From Phycisphaerae bacterium (lineage in GTDB: Bacteria; Planctomycetota; Phycisphaerae; UBA1845): 59,400 nt of DNA. Shown piece by piece: positions 36,802 through 46,336 of this stretch (position 1 is its first letter; each line of letters starts with the position of its first letter). Below the pieces are notes generated by a model. The model did no database searches, was not told where the DNA came from, and worked only from the letters and a program-made list of their open reading frames with translations. The position numbers and the translations under genes are program-made. The stretch spans positions 1-59,400 of the forward strand of contig JABWBH010000023.1 in the NCBI GenBank assembly GCA_013360585.1. The letters are read 5' to 3'.

Positions 36802-39345
36802 CTACTTCGCTTCGATCGCGTCCAGCCGCACCTCGAACCGCGCGATCTCCTCGCTGGTGAGCAGAAAGACGCCGCCGTCGCCGCGCGTCGCGTAACGCCG
36901 CTTTGACGCATCCTTCGGACAGGTTTCCGCCGAAACGGACAAGGTGAGCTTCCTCCCGTCGTCCAGGGTCACCTCCGCCGCGACGGCGGGATCGGCAAGT
37001 CCGAAGTCGCCGGCTTGCGAACCCGTGTATCTGACGTAGCGAGTCGTCCGCAGGTCTGAGAGATTGACCAACAGCGTCGTGACGGCCTTTTGATCCAGCG
37101 ACAGGTCCGGTTCGGCAGCGAGCACCCACTGTCCTTCGCGTTTCGTGAAGGCGTGCGTCTGTCCGCCACCGCGGATCGAAAACGCGGCAACTTCGCTGTC
37201 CGTGAACGACAGCACGCGATCGTCGCGGTACTCCTCGGTAAAACGGTCGAATAACTCCTTGCTGATCTCGTACACGCCGGGCGCGTCCGCACGCTTCAGG
37301 TAATACGATCCGCCCGCGGTTCCCGCCTGAAACTCGACGGTGCTCCGCGCCCCTGCCGGAGCCTTCGCGGCCTCGGCCCCTCCCCCGGCTTCCTGTCCAA
37401 CACCCGTATCTCCGCCCTCTTGCATCAAGGCGTCGCGCGGACCGCCCTGCGATGGAGCGGGATCAGCCGTTTCCGCTTCCGGGTCCGCGACCTCTGCCCG
37501 ATCCTTCTTCTTGCGGTCCTCCGGAGCGGCGGAACCGTCTTGCGCCGCCTCTTCCAGGCAGGTCAGACGCAAGATCGCCGTCGGGTCGGTCAGACCGTAT
37601 TTCGCCGGATCGCCACCCTCCCCGGCAAAGCGCAGCCCGCGCACATTCCGCAAGGACGCGACAAGTTTGTCCGCCCGCTCCTTCGACGCCGCCGCCTCCA
37701 CCGGTTCGACCAGCGTCCACAGCCCGTTGCGCGGCTCCAGCGCAATCTGAACGCGCCCGTCGTCCACCGGGTTGTCATAAGCGAGGTCGATCCGCTCGAT
37801 CGACCCTCCACCGAGCGAGAATATCTGCCGGCTGCGGTAATCCGTCTCAGGCCGACGAAGCAGCTTGAGATCCTCGGCGCGGACCTTGGCGATCGAAGTG
37901 GATTCGCCCCGGCGGACGTAGAAAAGACGCTTCAGCTCCCCGTCGGACGGGCCGCCGATCCGGAAGCGCTCCGGCTCATCCTGCCCCGGGACGGTCAGCG
38001 TCAGATCGACGCTCGGCGCATCCAGACCGAACGACGCCTCGTCTCCGGGCGACATCGGCACAAACGTCCGGGCATTCAGTCCCCCGACGGCTTTGAGCAA
38101 CTCCTTCACGGCATCCGCATCCGCCGCCTGACCGCTTTCGGCGAAGACCCACCCCCCGTCCTTTTCGATCAGGTCACAGGTTCGCCCGCCGGTCGTGATC
38201 CGGACACGGTTGGCGCGCGCCACCGGCGCCGTCGTCAGGCGCAGATCGCGCCACTTCGACTCGATCGGTTTGAGCTTGTCCGTCGTTGTCTTCGGCAGCG
38301 TGCCGACCGCCGGTTCGTCGCCGACGCGGGCATAAAGGCTCGTGTCCTCCCCCAGCGGAGACATCTTCGACAGGTGCAGCGTGTGTACGAACGTTTCGAC
38401 GACCGTCTCCTCCTCCGGCGCGGCGTCGTCGGCATTGTCGTTTGCGTCATCCTCCCCCGCATCCTCGGGGGAAGGCGTCTTCGGCCGCGTCGTCTTCTTC
38501 TCGACCGTAACCGTCAGCGACAGCGCCGGGTGGTCCAGCCCGTAAACGGGCAGCGTCGCCGGGTCCGAGTCCTTCCACTTTGACATCCGCGCGTTGGCGA
38601 ACGTCGTCACCGCCGTCTCGACCTCCGCCGTGGCTTTTCCGGAGAACGGCGCCTCAAACACCCACCCGTCACCCTCCCGCACCAGGAGATAGGTCACAGG
38701 CGCGCCGCCCTCGCCGGTCTGATCGACGATCTCAAGACGCACCACGTCCGCCGCCGCAAAATCAAAGAGCTTCGGATCCCGGTATTCGAGGATCGAATCC
38801 TTGAAGACGTTCATCAGGTCGGCCTTGGCGACGACGATGTCCTTCTCTCCCACGAGGCGGGCGTAGGTCTGCCCTCGCGCCGGGCTTTTGCCGATCTCGA
38901 CGGTCAGCGTTTTTCCCTTGTCGTCGGTGAGCGTGACGCGCGCCTCGGGGTCGGCAAGCCCCGTCTCCGCGTCGGTGACGCCGGCGCCACCCGCGTAAAC
39001 GATCTCGTACTTCATCTCGAGCATGCGCCGGTGGATCGAGTCCACCTGCCAGCCCGACGCCCGCCCCTTCATCGGCGCCGTAATGTCCCAGAGGTCTTTG
39101 TCACCCTCCCGGCGCTTCTCGAAAACCCACTCCTCTGACTGCCGGCGCAACTTGCACGCCACCTTGACGGGCGTGCCGAACGATCCCTCCTCGACGAGGT
39201 TCTGCTCGACCGGGTTGTCCGGCTCGGACTTCGATTCCGCCAGCCTCGCCTCCCGGATCGCCTTCGGATCCGGCTTGTAAATCAGGTACGTGACGCCGCA
39301 CGCCAGCAGCGCGATCAGCAGTATCAGGGTCGTCTTGAAGTTCAT
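36802..39345 (-). CDS. DUF4340 domain protein of the Gld-type exporter cluster
   Basis: 847 aa. One N-terminal TM helix (TLILLIALLACGVTYLIY) leads into a periplasmic region of three to four repeated DUF4340 units. Their shared pattern is a beta-hairpin with W, then YGLxDPxxxL (PVYGLDHPALSLTV, SFGLDAPSVDLTL, KYGLTDPTAILRL, DFGLADPAVAAEV), each preceded by a helix with 'LxxLxxLxxxRF'-like text. Acidic low-complexity linkers separate units. In many bacteria such a protein follows GldG-like and ABC-2 permease genes, as here. Function of the complex is unknown outside gliding bacteria. Confidence 0.85.
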   Translation of the reverse strand: MNFKTTLILLIALLACGVTYLIYKPDPKAIREARLAESKSEPDNPVEQNLVEEGSFGTPVKVACKLRRQSEEWVFEKRREGDKDLWDITAPMKGRASGWQVDSIHRRMLEMKYEIVYAGGAGVTDAETGLADPEARVTLTDDKGKTLTVEIGKSPARGQTYARLVGEKDIVVAKADLMNVFKDSILEYRDPKLFDFAAADVVRLEIVDQTGEGGAPVTYLLVREGDGWVFEAPFSGKATAEVETAVTTFANARMSKWKDSDPATLPVYGLDHPALSLTVTVEKKTTRPKTPSPEDAGEDDANDNADDAAPEEETVVETFVHTLHLSKMSPLGEDTSLYARVGDEPAVGTLPKTTTDKLKPIESKWRDLRLTTAPVARANRVRITTGGRTCDLIEKDGGWVFAESGQAADADAVKELLKAVGGLNARTFVPMSPGDEASFGLDAPSVDLTLTVPGQDEPERFRIGGPSDGELKRLFYVRRGESTSIAKVRAEDLKLLRRPETDYRSRQIFSLGGGSIERIDLAYDNPVDDGRVQIALEPRNGLWTLVEPVEAAASKERADKLVASLRNVRGLRFAGEGGDPAKYGLTDPTAILRLTCLEEAAQDGSAAPEDRKKKDRAEVADPEAETADPAPSQGGPRDALMQEGGDTGVGQEAGGGAEAAKAPAGARSTVEFQAGTAGGSYYLKRADAPGVYEISKELFDRFTEEYRDDRVLSFTDSEVAAFSIRGGGQTHAFTKREGQWVLAAEPDLSLDQKAVTTLLVNLSDLRTTRYVRYTGSQAGDFGLADPAVAAEVTLDDGRKLTLSVSAETCPKDASKRRYATRGDGGVFLLTSEEIARFEVRLDAIEAK

Positions 39346-39388
39346 TGCACGGTTCCCGATCTCAACAACACCTACAATGCGATTACAA

Positions 39389-39436
39389 AACCGAACCGCG
39401 CCCGCCTGCCCTTGACGTCACACCACGATGTCAAGG
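39389..39436. repeat. Dispersed palindromic repeat, family 2, copy 1
   Basis: About 48 bp: a lead-in AACCGAACCGCGCCCGCCTG, then a stem CCTTGACGTC (39410-39419) pairing with GATGTCAAGG (39427-39436, one G-T pair) around a 7-nt loop. A second copy in inverted orientation at 44344-44392 differs at about five positions. It lies in the 230-nt gap between the DUF4340 and GldG-like genes, which otherwise holds nothing evident. Confidence 0.75.
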
Positions 39437-39575
39437 CTCAGGAAGCCGTCATCCTCACGGACGAACAAAGAAGTTCCGAAGAACCCTCAAAAACCGCAAG
39501 GCCCCCGCTTCGCCTCCGACAGACCGACGGGACGTTCGTCGAAGCCGCCCTTCCCGCCGCAGGGGTCTCGACGGG

Positions 39576-41720
39576 CTACCTCCGGCGGGCGAACATGACC
39601 GCAAGACCCGCAATGACGGCGACCCCCGGCCAGCCGAACGCCGCCAGCACGCGCACCGCCTTCAGCGCAGACTCGCTCGGAACGTCCAGTTTCTGCATCT
39701 GGATCGGGGTGCCGAGGTTCATGTATTCCGTGTTGTCATTTAACCAGTGCAGCGCGTTGAGGAACAACGACACGTTCCCCGGATTCGGGTACCCGATCGT
39801 CAGCCCCTGCGCCGTCATCATCACCTGCGGCTGAAGCGCGACGCGGTCCTCCGCGAAATACGGCGAACTGACCGCCACGACCTTCGCCTCGCCTTTCTCC
39901 GCCGCCAGCGCGACCGTGAAAGGCCCCTCGGCGTCGCCGTCCACCTTCGTAAAATACCCCTGCCCGGACTGCGCCTGCTCGACGTATTTCTCCATGTTGC
40001 GCACGCCCCACAACCCGTCGCGCTTCGGCGCCAGCACCAGCGGATGCTGCGTCACGCCCTCCGGCACCGTTCCCGGCTTGAGCGGCGCGCATTGCGGAAG
40101 CATCAGCGGCTCCGAGTGAAGCTGCGCGACGATGTCGTGATCCCCGAGCGTCACTTCCTGCACCGCCATCACGTCCTGCCCGGCCATGTATTGCCCGGGC
40201 TTGAAGCTGTGAAACTGAAGCAGCAGCACGCCCGTGTCGACCGTGAAACCCCACGTCTTTTCGAGGTACTCATTGAACTCGTAAGTCGCCGGGATCGGCC
40301 CCATCGGACCGCGGTACCACCCGCCGACGAACAACGCCCGCGGGTGTTTCTCGATCGCCGCCAGGAAGGCCTCATCCTCGGCTTCGCCCCAGCCGGGCTC
40401 CTGCGGCGGCTGGTTGAACTGACCCTGCTGCGGAGGCGTCGGCTTCAACACCACGAAGATCAACCGCGTCGGCGCCGGATCGAGGGCGGGCATCTCTTTG
40501 TTCACCTTCAGATCCCAGTCCGACACCATGAAATTCGCCCCTTCGAGCTGCTCCTTCAGCAGCGCGTAGGGCGCCTCGGGCATCCCCTGAAACCCGCCGA
40601 AGAACAGCGGGGGTCCGCCGAAATGCACGAACACCACCGCGGTCTGCTCCTTGTGCGTGACGCGCAGGATCGCCGAGGTGAGCTTCTCCTCCCCCTTGAA
40701 CGCCCGCTGGTGAAAACCCGCCCGCGTCGCCCCCATCCCCTGCGGAATCGGCGGCCAGATATCGTCGAAGGAGATCGCCCGCGCGTCCGTGTCGGTCTCG
40801 ACCAGCAGTGCGTTGTTCGTCGGACCGACCTCCGTCAACACATCCTCAAGCTCGATCCGCTCCAGCGCGTCCACCGCCTCGCGGGCCTTGGACACGGCGT
40901 CCATCGCCGCCTGATATCGCTCGCGTGTCCCGGTCAGGAAGTCGGCCTCCTCCTGACTGAGCGTATTCCGCGTCCGGGCGTACTCCGGACCCTTCTGGGC
41001 GATGACTTCGAGTTGCTTGTGAACGCCGTCGTAAAGCTGGCGCAGTTCGGTCTTCAAGCCGGAATACGACGGCATCTCGGCTGAGAAATACGTCTCAAGG
41101 GCGCTGGCGAGGTCGTCCACGTTGCGCTGCTGCGTTGTGATCGCCTGGCGCACCTGCCCCAGCAGCGGATCACCGCCGCCCAGTCCGCCGCCGAACTGGT
41201 CGAGCAGGCTGAACTCCTGCGTGAACAACTCGGTCAACTGCGGACGGATCTCGTCGCGGAACGCCTCCGCGGCGGCGGTGTAGCCTTGAATCTGCTCCTT
41301 GAACCGGGCCTTCTCCTTAAGCCGGTCAAGCATCGCCCGCCGCTTGTCATGATCCTGAAGCGGGTTGATCCAGTCCTTCGTGATCTTCGACCGGTTCGTC
41401 GCCTCGTAAAGCGAGAGCAGGTCATCCACCGACTGCCGGAACTTTTTCTGGTCCTCGGATTCCGCGTCATTGCGGAAGTACAACGACGTGAGTCGAACGT
41501 TGGTATCCAGGGCCTTCAGCAGGTTCTGCGTCGGCGGGCTGAGGCTGTTGATCGAGGACGAGGTCATGTCCACGAAGCCGCCCATCGTGCCCATCCACTG
41601 CGCGAACGCCGTCAGCGCGCCGGCGATCAGCAGCGCCACGATCACGTTCGCCCCGATCAGCACCCGGCGCCCCTGCGGGTCCACGCCCGCCGCCGTCTCT
41701 TTCTCCGCATTTACCGCCAT
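39576..41720 (-). CDS. GldG-like ABC-exporter auxiliary protein
   Basis: 714 aa from the ATG at 41720. A TM helix near the N-terminus (LIGANVIVALLIAGALTAFA) and one at the very C-terminus (VAVIAGLAVMFARRR) bracket a large extracytoplasmic region. It contains the substrate-binding-like GldG segment (VRLTSLYFRNDAESEDQKKF) and a long helical insertion (about 130-260), then an alpha/beta GATase-like half (RLIFVVLKPTPPQ, ALFVGGWYRGPMG). Its start overlaps the ABC permease stop by 10 nt. Frame extension upstream of 41720 runs antiparallel through the permease and is not credible. Confidence 0.87.
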   Translation of the reverse strand: MAVNAEKETAAGVDPQGRRVLIGANVIVALLIAGALTAFAQWMGTMGGFVDMTSSSINSLSPPTQNLLKALDTNVRLTSLYFRNDAESEDQKKFRQSVDDLLSLYEATNRSKITKDWINPLQDHDKRRAMLDRLKEKARFKEQIQGYTAAAEAFRDEIRPQLTELFTQEFSLLDQFGGGLGGGDPLLGQVRQAITTQQRNVDDLASALETYFSAEMPSYSGLKTELRQLYDGVHKQLEVIAQKGPEYARTRNTLSQEEADFLTGTRERYQAAMDAVSKAREAVDALERIELEDVLTEVGPTNNALLVETDTDARAISFDDIWPPIPQGMGATRAGFHQRAFKGEEKLTSAILRVTHKEQTAVVFVHFGGPPLFFGGFQGMPEAPYALLKEQLEGANFMVSDWDLKVNKEMPALDPAPTRLIFVVLKPTPPQQGQFNQPPQEPGWGEAEDEAFLAAIEKHPRALFVGGWYRGPMGPIPATYEFNEYLEKTWGFTVDTGVLLLQFHSFKPGQYMAGQDVMAVQEVTLGDHDIVAQLHSEPLMLPQCAPLKPGTVPEGVTQHPLVLAPKRDGLWGVRNMEKYVEQAQSGQGYFTKVDGDAEGPFTVALAAEKGEAKVVAVSSPYFAEDRVALQPQVMMTAQGLTIGYPNPGNVSLFLNALHWLNDNTEYMNLGTPIQMQKLDVPSESALKAVRVLAAFGWPGVAVIAGLAVMFARRR

Positions 41721-42433
41721 CGCCTGGACTCCAGCACTTTCGTCGCCGCAAACAGGAAGAACGCCGTCGTCGTCACGAAGTAAAGCACGTGGTCCAGCGC
41801 CAGCCGCCCGCGGATCATTTCCGAGTAATGCGTCACGATCGACAGATGTTGAAACACCGCCCGGACCCACCCCTCGAACTGGTTCGCCACGAGCTGCGAA
41901 AGCACTGAAAACACCAGCAGAAACACGATCGCCAGCAACCCGGCCACCAGTTGATTCCGCGTCCACGCGCTGAAGAACAACCCCACCGAAAGATACAGCC
42001 CGCCCAGCAGGATGAGCGCGAGGTAGTGACACGCCAGCAGCATCACATCCAGATCGCCGAACACCGCCACCAGCACCGCGTACGCCAGCGTCCCGGCCAG
42101 CATCGCCAGGTAGAACGCCCCGACACCCAGGAATTTGCCGAGAACGATCTCCACTTCGGTCACCGGCGCCGTCAGCAGCGTCTCCATCGTGCCGTTGCGG
42201 AACTCCTCACTCAGCAGACGCATCCCGAGCAGGCTGAGGAAAAACAGCAGCATGATCGGCATCGTCCACCCGTCGAGCAGTCCGCGCAGCGACGCCTCGC
42301 CGCCGGGTTTGAACACGAATTCGGTGAACAAGTACCCGCACAGCCCCAGGAAGAGCACGAGCACGACGTAGGCGATCGGCGAGAAAAAGTACGCGATCAG
42401 CTCCCGCTGCATGATGGCGACGGCGTTGCGCAT
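41711..42433 (-). CDS. ABC-2 type permease (GldF-like)
   Basis: 240 aa with six TM helices (IAYVVLVLFLGLCGYLFTEF, PIMLLFFLSLLGM, FYLAMLAGTLAYAVLVAVFG, YLALILLGGLYLSVGLFF, LLAIVFLLVFSVLSQL, VLYFVTTTAFFLFAATKV) and the ABC-2 loop LLSEEFRNGTMETLLTAPVTEVEIVLGKF. It forms the membrane channel for the ATPase encoded 60 nt upstream and overlaps the GldG-like gene. Confidence 0.92.
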   Translation of the reverse strand: MRNAVAIMQRELIAYFFSPIAYVVLVLFLGLCGYLFTEFVFKPGGEASLRGLLDGWTMPIMLLFFLSLLGMRLLSEEFRNGTMETLLTAPVTEVEIVLGKFLGVGAFYLAMLAGTLAYAVLVAVFGDLDVMLLACHYLALILLGGLYLSVGLFFSAWTRNQLVAGLLAIVFLLVFSVLSQLVANQFEGWVRAVFQHLSIVTHYSEMIRGRLALDHVLYFVTTTAFFLFAATKVLESRRWR

Positions 42434-42493
42434 CGTTCGTTTCCGCTCCCGTCCGAAAGAAACCCCGGTCCCGCCGGCCTGCCTGCCCCGGCG

Positions 42494-43444
42494 TTACCTC
42501 TTTCCGCTTTGCGCCCGCTGCTCCGCGGTGATCTTGACGAAGAAATCCTCGAGGCTCGCCACCTCGCGGCGCATTTCGCGCATCGTCCAGCCGCGCGCCG
42601 CAGACAGGGCGAAGATCGGCTCGCGGACGTCCTGTCCGTCGCCCGCCTCAATGCTGAGGCGCTGCCACCCGTCGCGGCCGTCGAGGTCCACCTTCTTCAC
42701 GCCCGCGATCGCCGACACGCCACGGCGGATCTCCTCCGCCGGCCCCTTCATCTCCGCGATCAGCCGAGACCCCGCGCTGACGCTCTGGCGCAGCTTCTCC
42801 GGCGTCCCGCTCGCCAGGATCCGCCCGGACGCGATCACGATCACGTGCGAACACAGACGCTCCACTTCGCTGAGGGTGTGCGAGCTGAAGAGGATCGTGT
42901 GCGACTTGCCCAGTTCGGTGATGAGCTTGCGCTGCTCCTGAATCTGCGTCGGATCCAGCCCGATCGTCGGCTCGTCAAGGATCAGCACCTTCGGATTGTG
43001 CAGCATCGCGTCCGCCAGGCCCACGCGCTGCCTCATGCCCTTCGAGAGCTGGCCGATCGGGCGGTTGATGAACTCCCCCAGCCAGCAGCGGTCCGTCACG
43101 CGGGCGATCGCCGCATCCCGCGCCGCCCGGTCCAGTCCGTGCAGCTTCCCGCGGAAGTGCAGGTACTCCCGGACGCGCATCTCGGGATACAGCGGCGCCG
43201 ACTCCGGCAGGTAGCCGATCTGCCGCCGGACCTGCACCGATTGCGTGAAGACGTCGTACCCGGCGATCGTCGCCTGACCGCTGGTCGCCGGCTGGTAGCA
43301 GGTCAGAATCCGAATTGTCGTGCTCTTGCCCGCGCCGTTAGGCCCGAGGAAGCCGACGATCTGACCGGCCTGCACCTCGAAGGAAATGTCGCTGACGGCC
43401 AGGACCGGACCGTAACGCTTCGTCAGATTTTTTACCGAAATCAT
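42494..43444 (-). CDS. ABC transporter ATP-binding protein (GldA-like)
   Basis: 316 aa from the ATG at 43444 (GGGAAG about 6 nt upstream); the longer frame reaches into GC-rich DNA with no start of merit. Walker A GPNGAGKSTTIRIL, Q-loop GYLPESAPLYPEM, signature LSKGMRQRVGLADAM, Walker B VLILDEPTIGLDP and H-loop ILFSSHTLSEVE. A C-terminal regulatory-type extension (about 225-316) is typical of ABC-2 exporters. First gene of the ATPase-permease-GldG-DUF4340 operon. Confidence 0.93.
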   Translation of the reverse strand: MISVKNLTKRYGPVLAVSDISFEVQAGQIVGFLGPNGAGKSTTIRILTCYQPATSGQATIAGYDVFTQSVQVRRQIGYLPESAPLYPEMRVREYLHFRGKLHGLDRAARDAAIARVTDRCWLGEFINRPIGQLSKGMRQRVGLADAMLHNPKVLILDEPTIGLDPTQIQEQRKLITELGKSHTILFSSHTLSEVERLCSHVIVIASGRILASGTPEKLRQSVSAGSRLIAEMKGPAEEIRRGVSAIAGVKKVDLDGRDGWQRLSIEAGDGQDVREPIFALSAARGWTMREMRREVASLEDFFVKITAEQRAQSGKR

Positions 43445-43729
43445 TCCGCGCTTCCCTTTTTCAGGGTCAACGGACAAAGCACATTGAGATTGAACCGTCC
43501 CGCGCCGCTTCCGCGCCAACGGAAAACCGCCCAGGCTCCGGGGCCGCGTGACCCGCTGATATAGCGCCGGGAGCGAAGTCCTGTCAAGACGACACCCGCC
43601 CGCCACGCACGAAACTCGACGACACAAGGCGTCGCTTCCTGTCAGAACCGACGCCAAGCGGCGGCGGACACCCGCCCGCTGATCGAGACCTCGCTCGGTA
43701 GAACCAGGAACCGGCTGCTGACGCCGACG

Positions 43730-43885
43730 CTACGACTGCGAGCCGTCACGGCGGGCAACTTCAATCCCTGGAACCGGTAGCTGCCCGCGCAGACCTTGGA
43801 TGAGGAAAACCAGTCCCAGCGCGCTCGTCAAAACAAGCAGCATCAGGGCGACAGTCGCGGGCAGGCCGAAGATGAACGTGCTCAT
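43730..43885 (-). CDS. Small single-pass membrane protein
   Basis: 51 aa from ATG at 43885 with GGAG 8 nt upstream. One TM helix (PATVALMLLVLTSALGLVFL) followed by a short basic tail (QGLRGQLP ... RRDGSQS). The family is unrecognised. The good ribosome-binding site and strong hydrophobic segment support a real gene despite the size. It lies 285 nt upstream of the ABC-ATPase start on the same strand; the gap holds nothing evident. Confidence 0.5.
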   Translation of the reverse strand: MSTFIFGLPATVALMLLVLTSALGLVFLIQGLRGQLPVPGIEVARRDGSQS

Positions 43886-44343
43886 GCCGGTCTCCGTGAT
43901 TCGCGGGGCGCCCCGTATTCGTTGCGCCGGGCGGATTATCCTGTCTTGCGGCGATGACGCTATCTTTGCACTTTGCACCGGCCGGGGAATCCTGCCTCGC
44001 TTCAGCCTGGCGCTGCTCTTGTCGCGCTGGTCCGGCGGTTTTCGCGGTGTCGGACAGCTTTGCACAGGTTCCACCGCAATATTACTGGGAGACCGCCGAA
44101 ATCCCTGGTTGAATGCTTCTCCCGGCGCGGGGCGGACCGGGTTCGGTCGCCCGCGGGTACGCGCCGGTCGTCGATCACTTCGAGGAGTCTGCCGCATGTC
44201 AGTCACACGCGACCGCATCGAGCCTTCACACTTCTGTTCCGGTCCTTCCGTCGGTCATTGCTCGCGGGCGCTAGCCGCGGGTCCGGTCTTTTTTGCAACC
44301 GCCGCAACACCAGCGATCGACAGGGAGAAAAACCGCTTCCTTC

Positions 44344-44392
44344 CCTTTGACATCGCGGTGCGACGTCAAGGGCAGGTGGGCGCGGCTCGGTT
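44344..44392. repeat. Dispersed palindromic repeat, family 2, copy 2
   Basis: Inverted copy of the 39389-39436 element. Stem TTTGACATC ... GACGTCAAGG with a 7-nt loop, then the lead-in in reverse (GGCAGGTGGGCGCGGCTCGG). It sits 40 nt before the start of the large secreted protein and reads through in that gene's frame. The other ~490 nt of this gap hold no supported gene. Confidence 0.72.
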
Positions 44393-44432
44393 AAGCCCCG
44401 CTGTCGCTCGGTCAAACCCCGGCGCAGCTCAG

Positions 44433-46247
44433 TTGAGAATCCGCGTTCTTCGCTTTTGCGCCTGCGTCTGTCTGATGACAGCGCTGTTGTGGCCGGCGGC
44501 ACGCGCCGCGGCGCAGGAGGTTGCGCCCTCCGCTTCCCCCGCGTCAGCGGCACGGGCGTCGGATTTCATCCCGGCGTCGGCAATCGCGGCAGTGACGGTG
44601 GAGAAGGGCGCGGCCCGGCTGGACGAGTTCCGCAAGGGTCCGCTGATGCAAAAGATCGAGGACAGTGATTTTTACCGCGCGCTTCAGGCCAACCCGGGCT
44701 TCAATCAGGCGAAGATCGGCATGATGGGCGTATCCGGCGCAACCGGGGTGGATGCGTGGGAGCTTTTCGGCACCCTCCTCGGCGAGAACGTCACGCTGGC
44801 GATCGAGCCTTTTGACGGAGGCAAGCCAACGCTCTGGATCGTCTGCGTCACCGACCGTCCCGAGACGGCGCGGAAGCTCTCCGAGACCGTCAATCAGTTC
44901 CTCGGACTGGTGAAGGAGGGGCAGGCGGACCCGACGCGCTCGCGTGAGGTGGCGGGCGTCCGGGGCTACCAGATCAACCACGAGGCGTACTACGCCGTGT
45001 TCGACAATGTGATCGCCCTGACGAACCGCCCGGATGCGCTGGAGAAGTCGATCCGCCTCAAGGGCGCGACGACGGGAAGGCTTTCCGACCTCGAGCCTTT
45101 CCGACAGGCGCGATCTCGGACGGCGTACGACGCGCTGGCGTGGGCCTACGTGGACGTTGAGAGTCTGAAAGCGCAGCTCAAGGAAAAGTGGATCCCCGAG
45201 AAGCTGCCCAACGGATTGGCGTCGATGATCTTCGGGGGCATCGTCGAGTCCGCACGGCAGTCGGACACGGCGTCAGCGGACCTCGTCGTCGCCGGCGACG
45301 GGATCAGCGTGAACGTTTTCCTGCATACGAAGGGACCGCTGCCGGAAAGCGAGCGGGCGTATTTCGCGCCGCCGCCCTCGGCGTCGGCGTGGTCGACGCT
45401 GACCTTGCCGCGATCGCTGGGCGAGATCAGCGTGCGCCGGGACTGGTATGAACTCTGGACGCAGCGTGAAAAGCGGGTGAGCGCGAAGGGGCTTGCCGAG
45501 CTGTCGGAGTTCGCCAACAACATGACCAACCTGCTCGGGTCGCTGGATTTCGGCGACGACTTCCTGTCGCAGGCCGGGGACGAGTTGCGCGTGTTGTCGA
45601 ATCTTCAGGTCTTTCCGGACGGCAAAGCGCCGATGCCGCAATTGCCTGCGTTCGGGATGATCCTTCCGCTGGAGAATGCGGCCACGTTCGGTCAGCGGCT
45701 CGAGAGTGCGATGACGATGGCGTTCTCGCTGATTTCGATGCAGGCGTCGCAGAACAACAAGCCGGGGCTTCTGCTGGACATTGAGACGTACAAGGGGTGC
45801 AAGCTGATCTGCGCGAAGTACCCGGACCCGCCGGCGGACGCCGCACCGCTTCCGCAGCATTACAACTTCTCTCCCGCGGCGGCGGTGGTGAAGGACCGGT
45901 TCATCGTCGGCAGCACGAAGCAGTTTCTCAAGGACGTGATCGACGCGGCGGAGACCCTGCCGTCGCAGACGCAATCTGCGGCGAACCGCGCCAGTTCGTA
46001 CCTGAACGTCCGGATGAAGGAACTCGGGGACATCCTGCGGACGAACCTCGAGCCGCTGCTGGCGAAGAAGATGCTGGAGGAGGGCAAGACCCGCGCTGAA
46101 GCGCAATTTGAGTGGGACATCCTCCTGCGCGCGGTGGACGCCGCGGAGCAGGTCGTCGTCAGCGTGGATCGCGTCAGTGACGGGCTGAAGGCGACCGCGA
46201 AGCTCGAGCTGAGGGCGGCGCCGCGTCTCGCCGAACCGCGTCCGTAA
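44433..46247 (+). CDS. Large secreted protein of unknown function
   Basis: 604 aa from a TTG at 44433. This start gives a clean signal peptide (FCACVCLMTALLWPAARAAA, cleavage before QEV). The frame is open for 211 more codons upstream, through repeat DNA. The mature part has recurring alpha/beta segments reminiscent of DUF3352-type proteins (LTLAIEPFDGGKPTLWIVCV, YAVFDNVIALTNRPDALEKSI, WAYVDVESLKAQL, LPAFGMILPLENAATFGQRL, DRFIVGSTKQFLKDVI). These pieces describe a protein that repeats one domain twice. It precedes the DUF1800/DUF1501 pair by 89 nt and may be cotranscribed. Confidence 0.78.
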   Translation: MRIRVLRFCACVCLMTALLWPAARAAAQEVAPSASPASAARASDFIPASAIAAVTVEKGAARLDEFRKGPLMQKIEDSDFYRALQANPGFNQAKIGMMGVSGATGVDAWELFGTLLGENVTLAIEPFDGGKPTLWIVCVTDRPETARKLSETVNQFLGLVKEGQADPTRSREVAGVRGYQINHEAYYAVFDNVIALTNRPDALEKSIRLKGATTGRLSDLEPFRQARSRTAYDALAWAYVDVESLKAQLKEKWIPEKLPNGLASMIFGGIVESARQSDTASADLVVAGDGISVNVFLHTKGPLPESERAYFAPPPSASAWSTLTLPRSLGEISVRRDWYELWTQREKRVSAKGLAELSEFANNMTNLLGSLDFGDDFLSQAGDELRVLSNLQVFPDGKAPMPQLPAFGMILPLENAATFGQRLESAMTMAFSLISMQASQNNKPGLLLDIETYKGCKLICAKYPDPPADAAPLPQHYNFSPAAAVVKDRFIVGSTKQFLKDVIDAAETLPSQTQSAANRASSYLNVRMKELGDILRTNLEPLLAKKMLEEGKTRAEAQFEWDILLRAVDAAEQVVVSVDRVSDGLKATAKLELRAAPRLAEPRP

Positions 46248-46336
46248 GAACGCGGGTTTGACGGCGGAGGGGGTTGTGTCGCTTCCTCTTATCAGGCGAT
46301 GAGGGGTCGCGGGTTTTCAGACGAAGACGGTGTTGA

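Noticed and set aside
39345-39743. Small plus-strand gene covering the palindromic repeat
   Set aside because: The only similarity is between the two repeat copies themselves (EPRPPALDV-type text); the rest runs antisense into the GldG-like gene.
43800-44432. N-terminal extension of the large secreted protein
   Set aside because: It crosses a palindromic repeat and an oppositely oriented small gene and would place the signal peptide internally.
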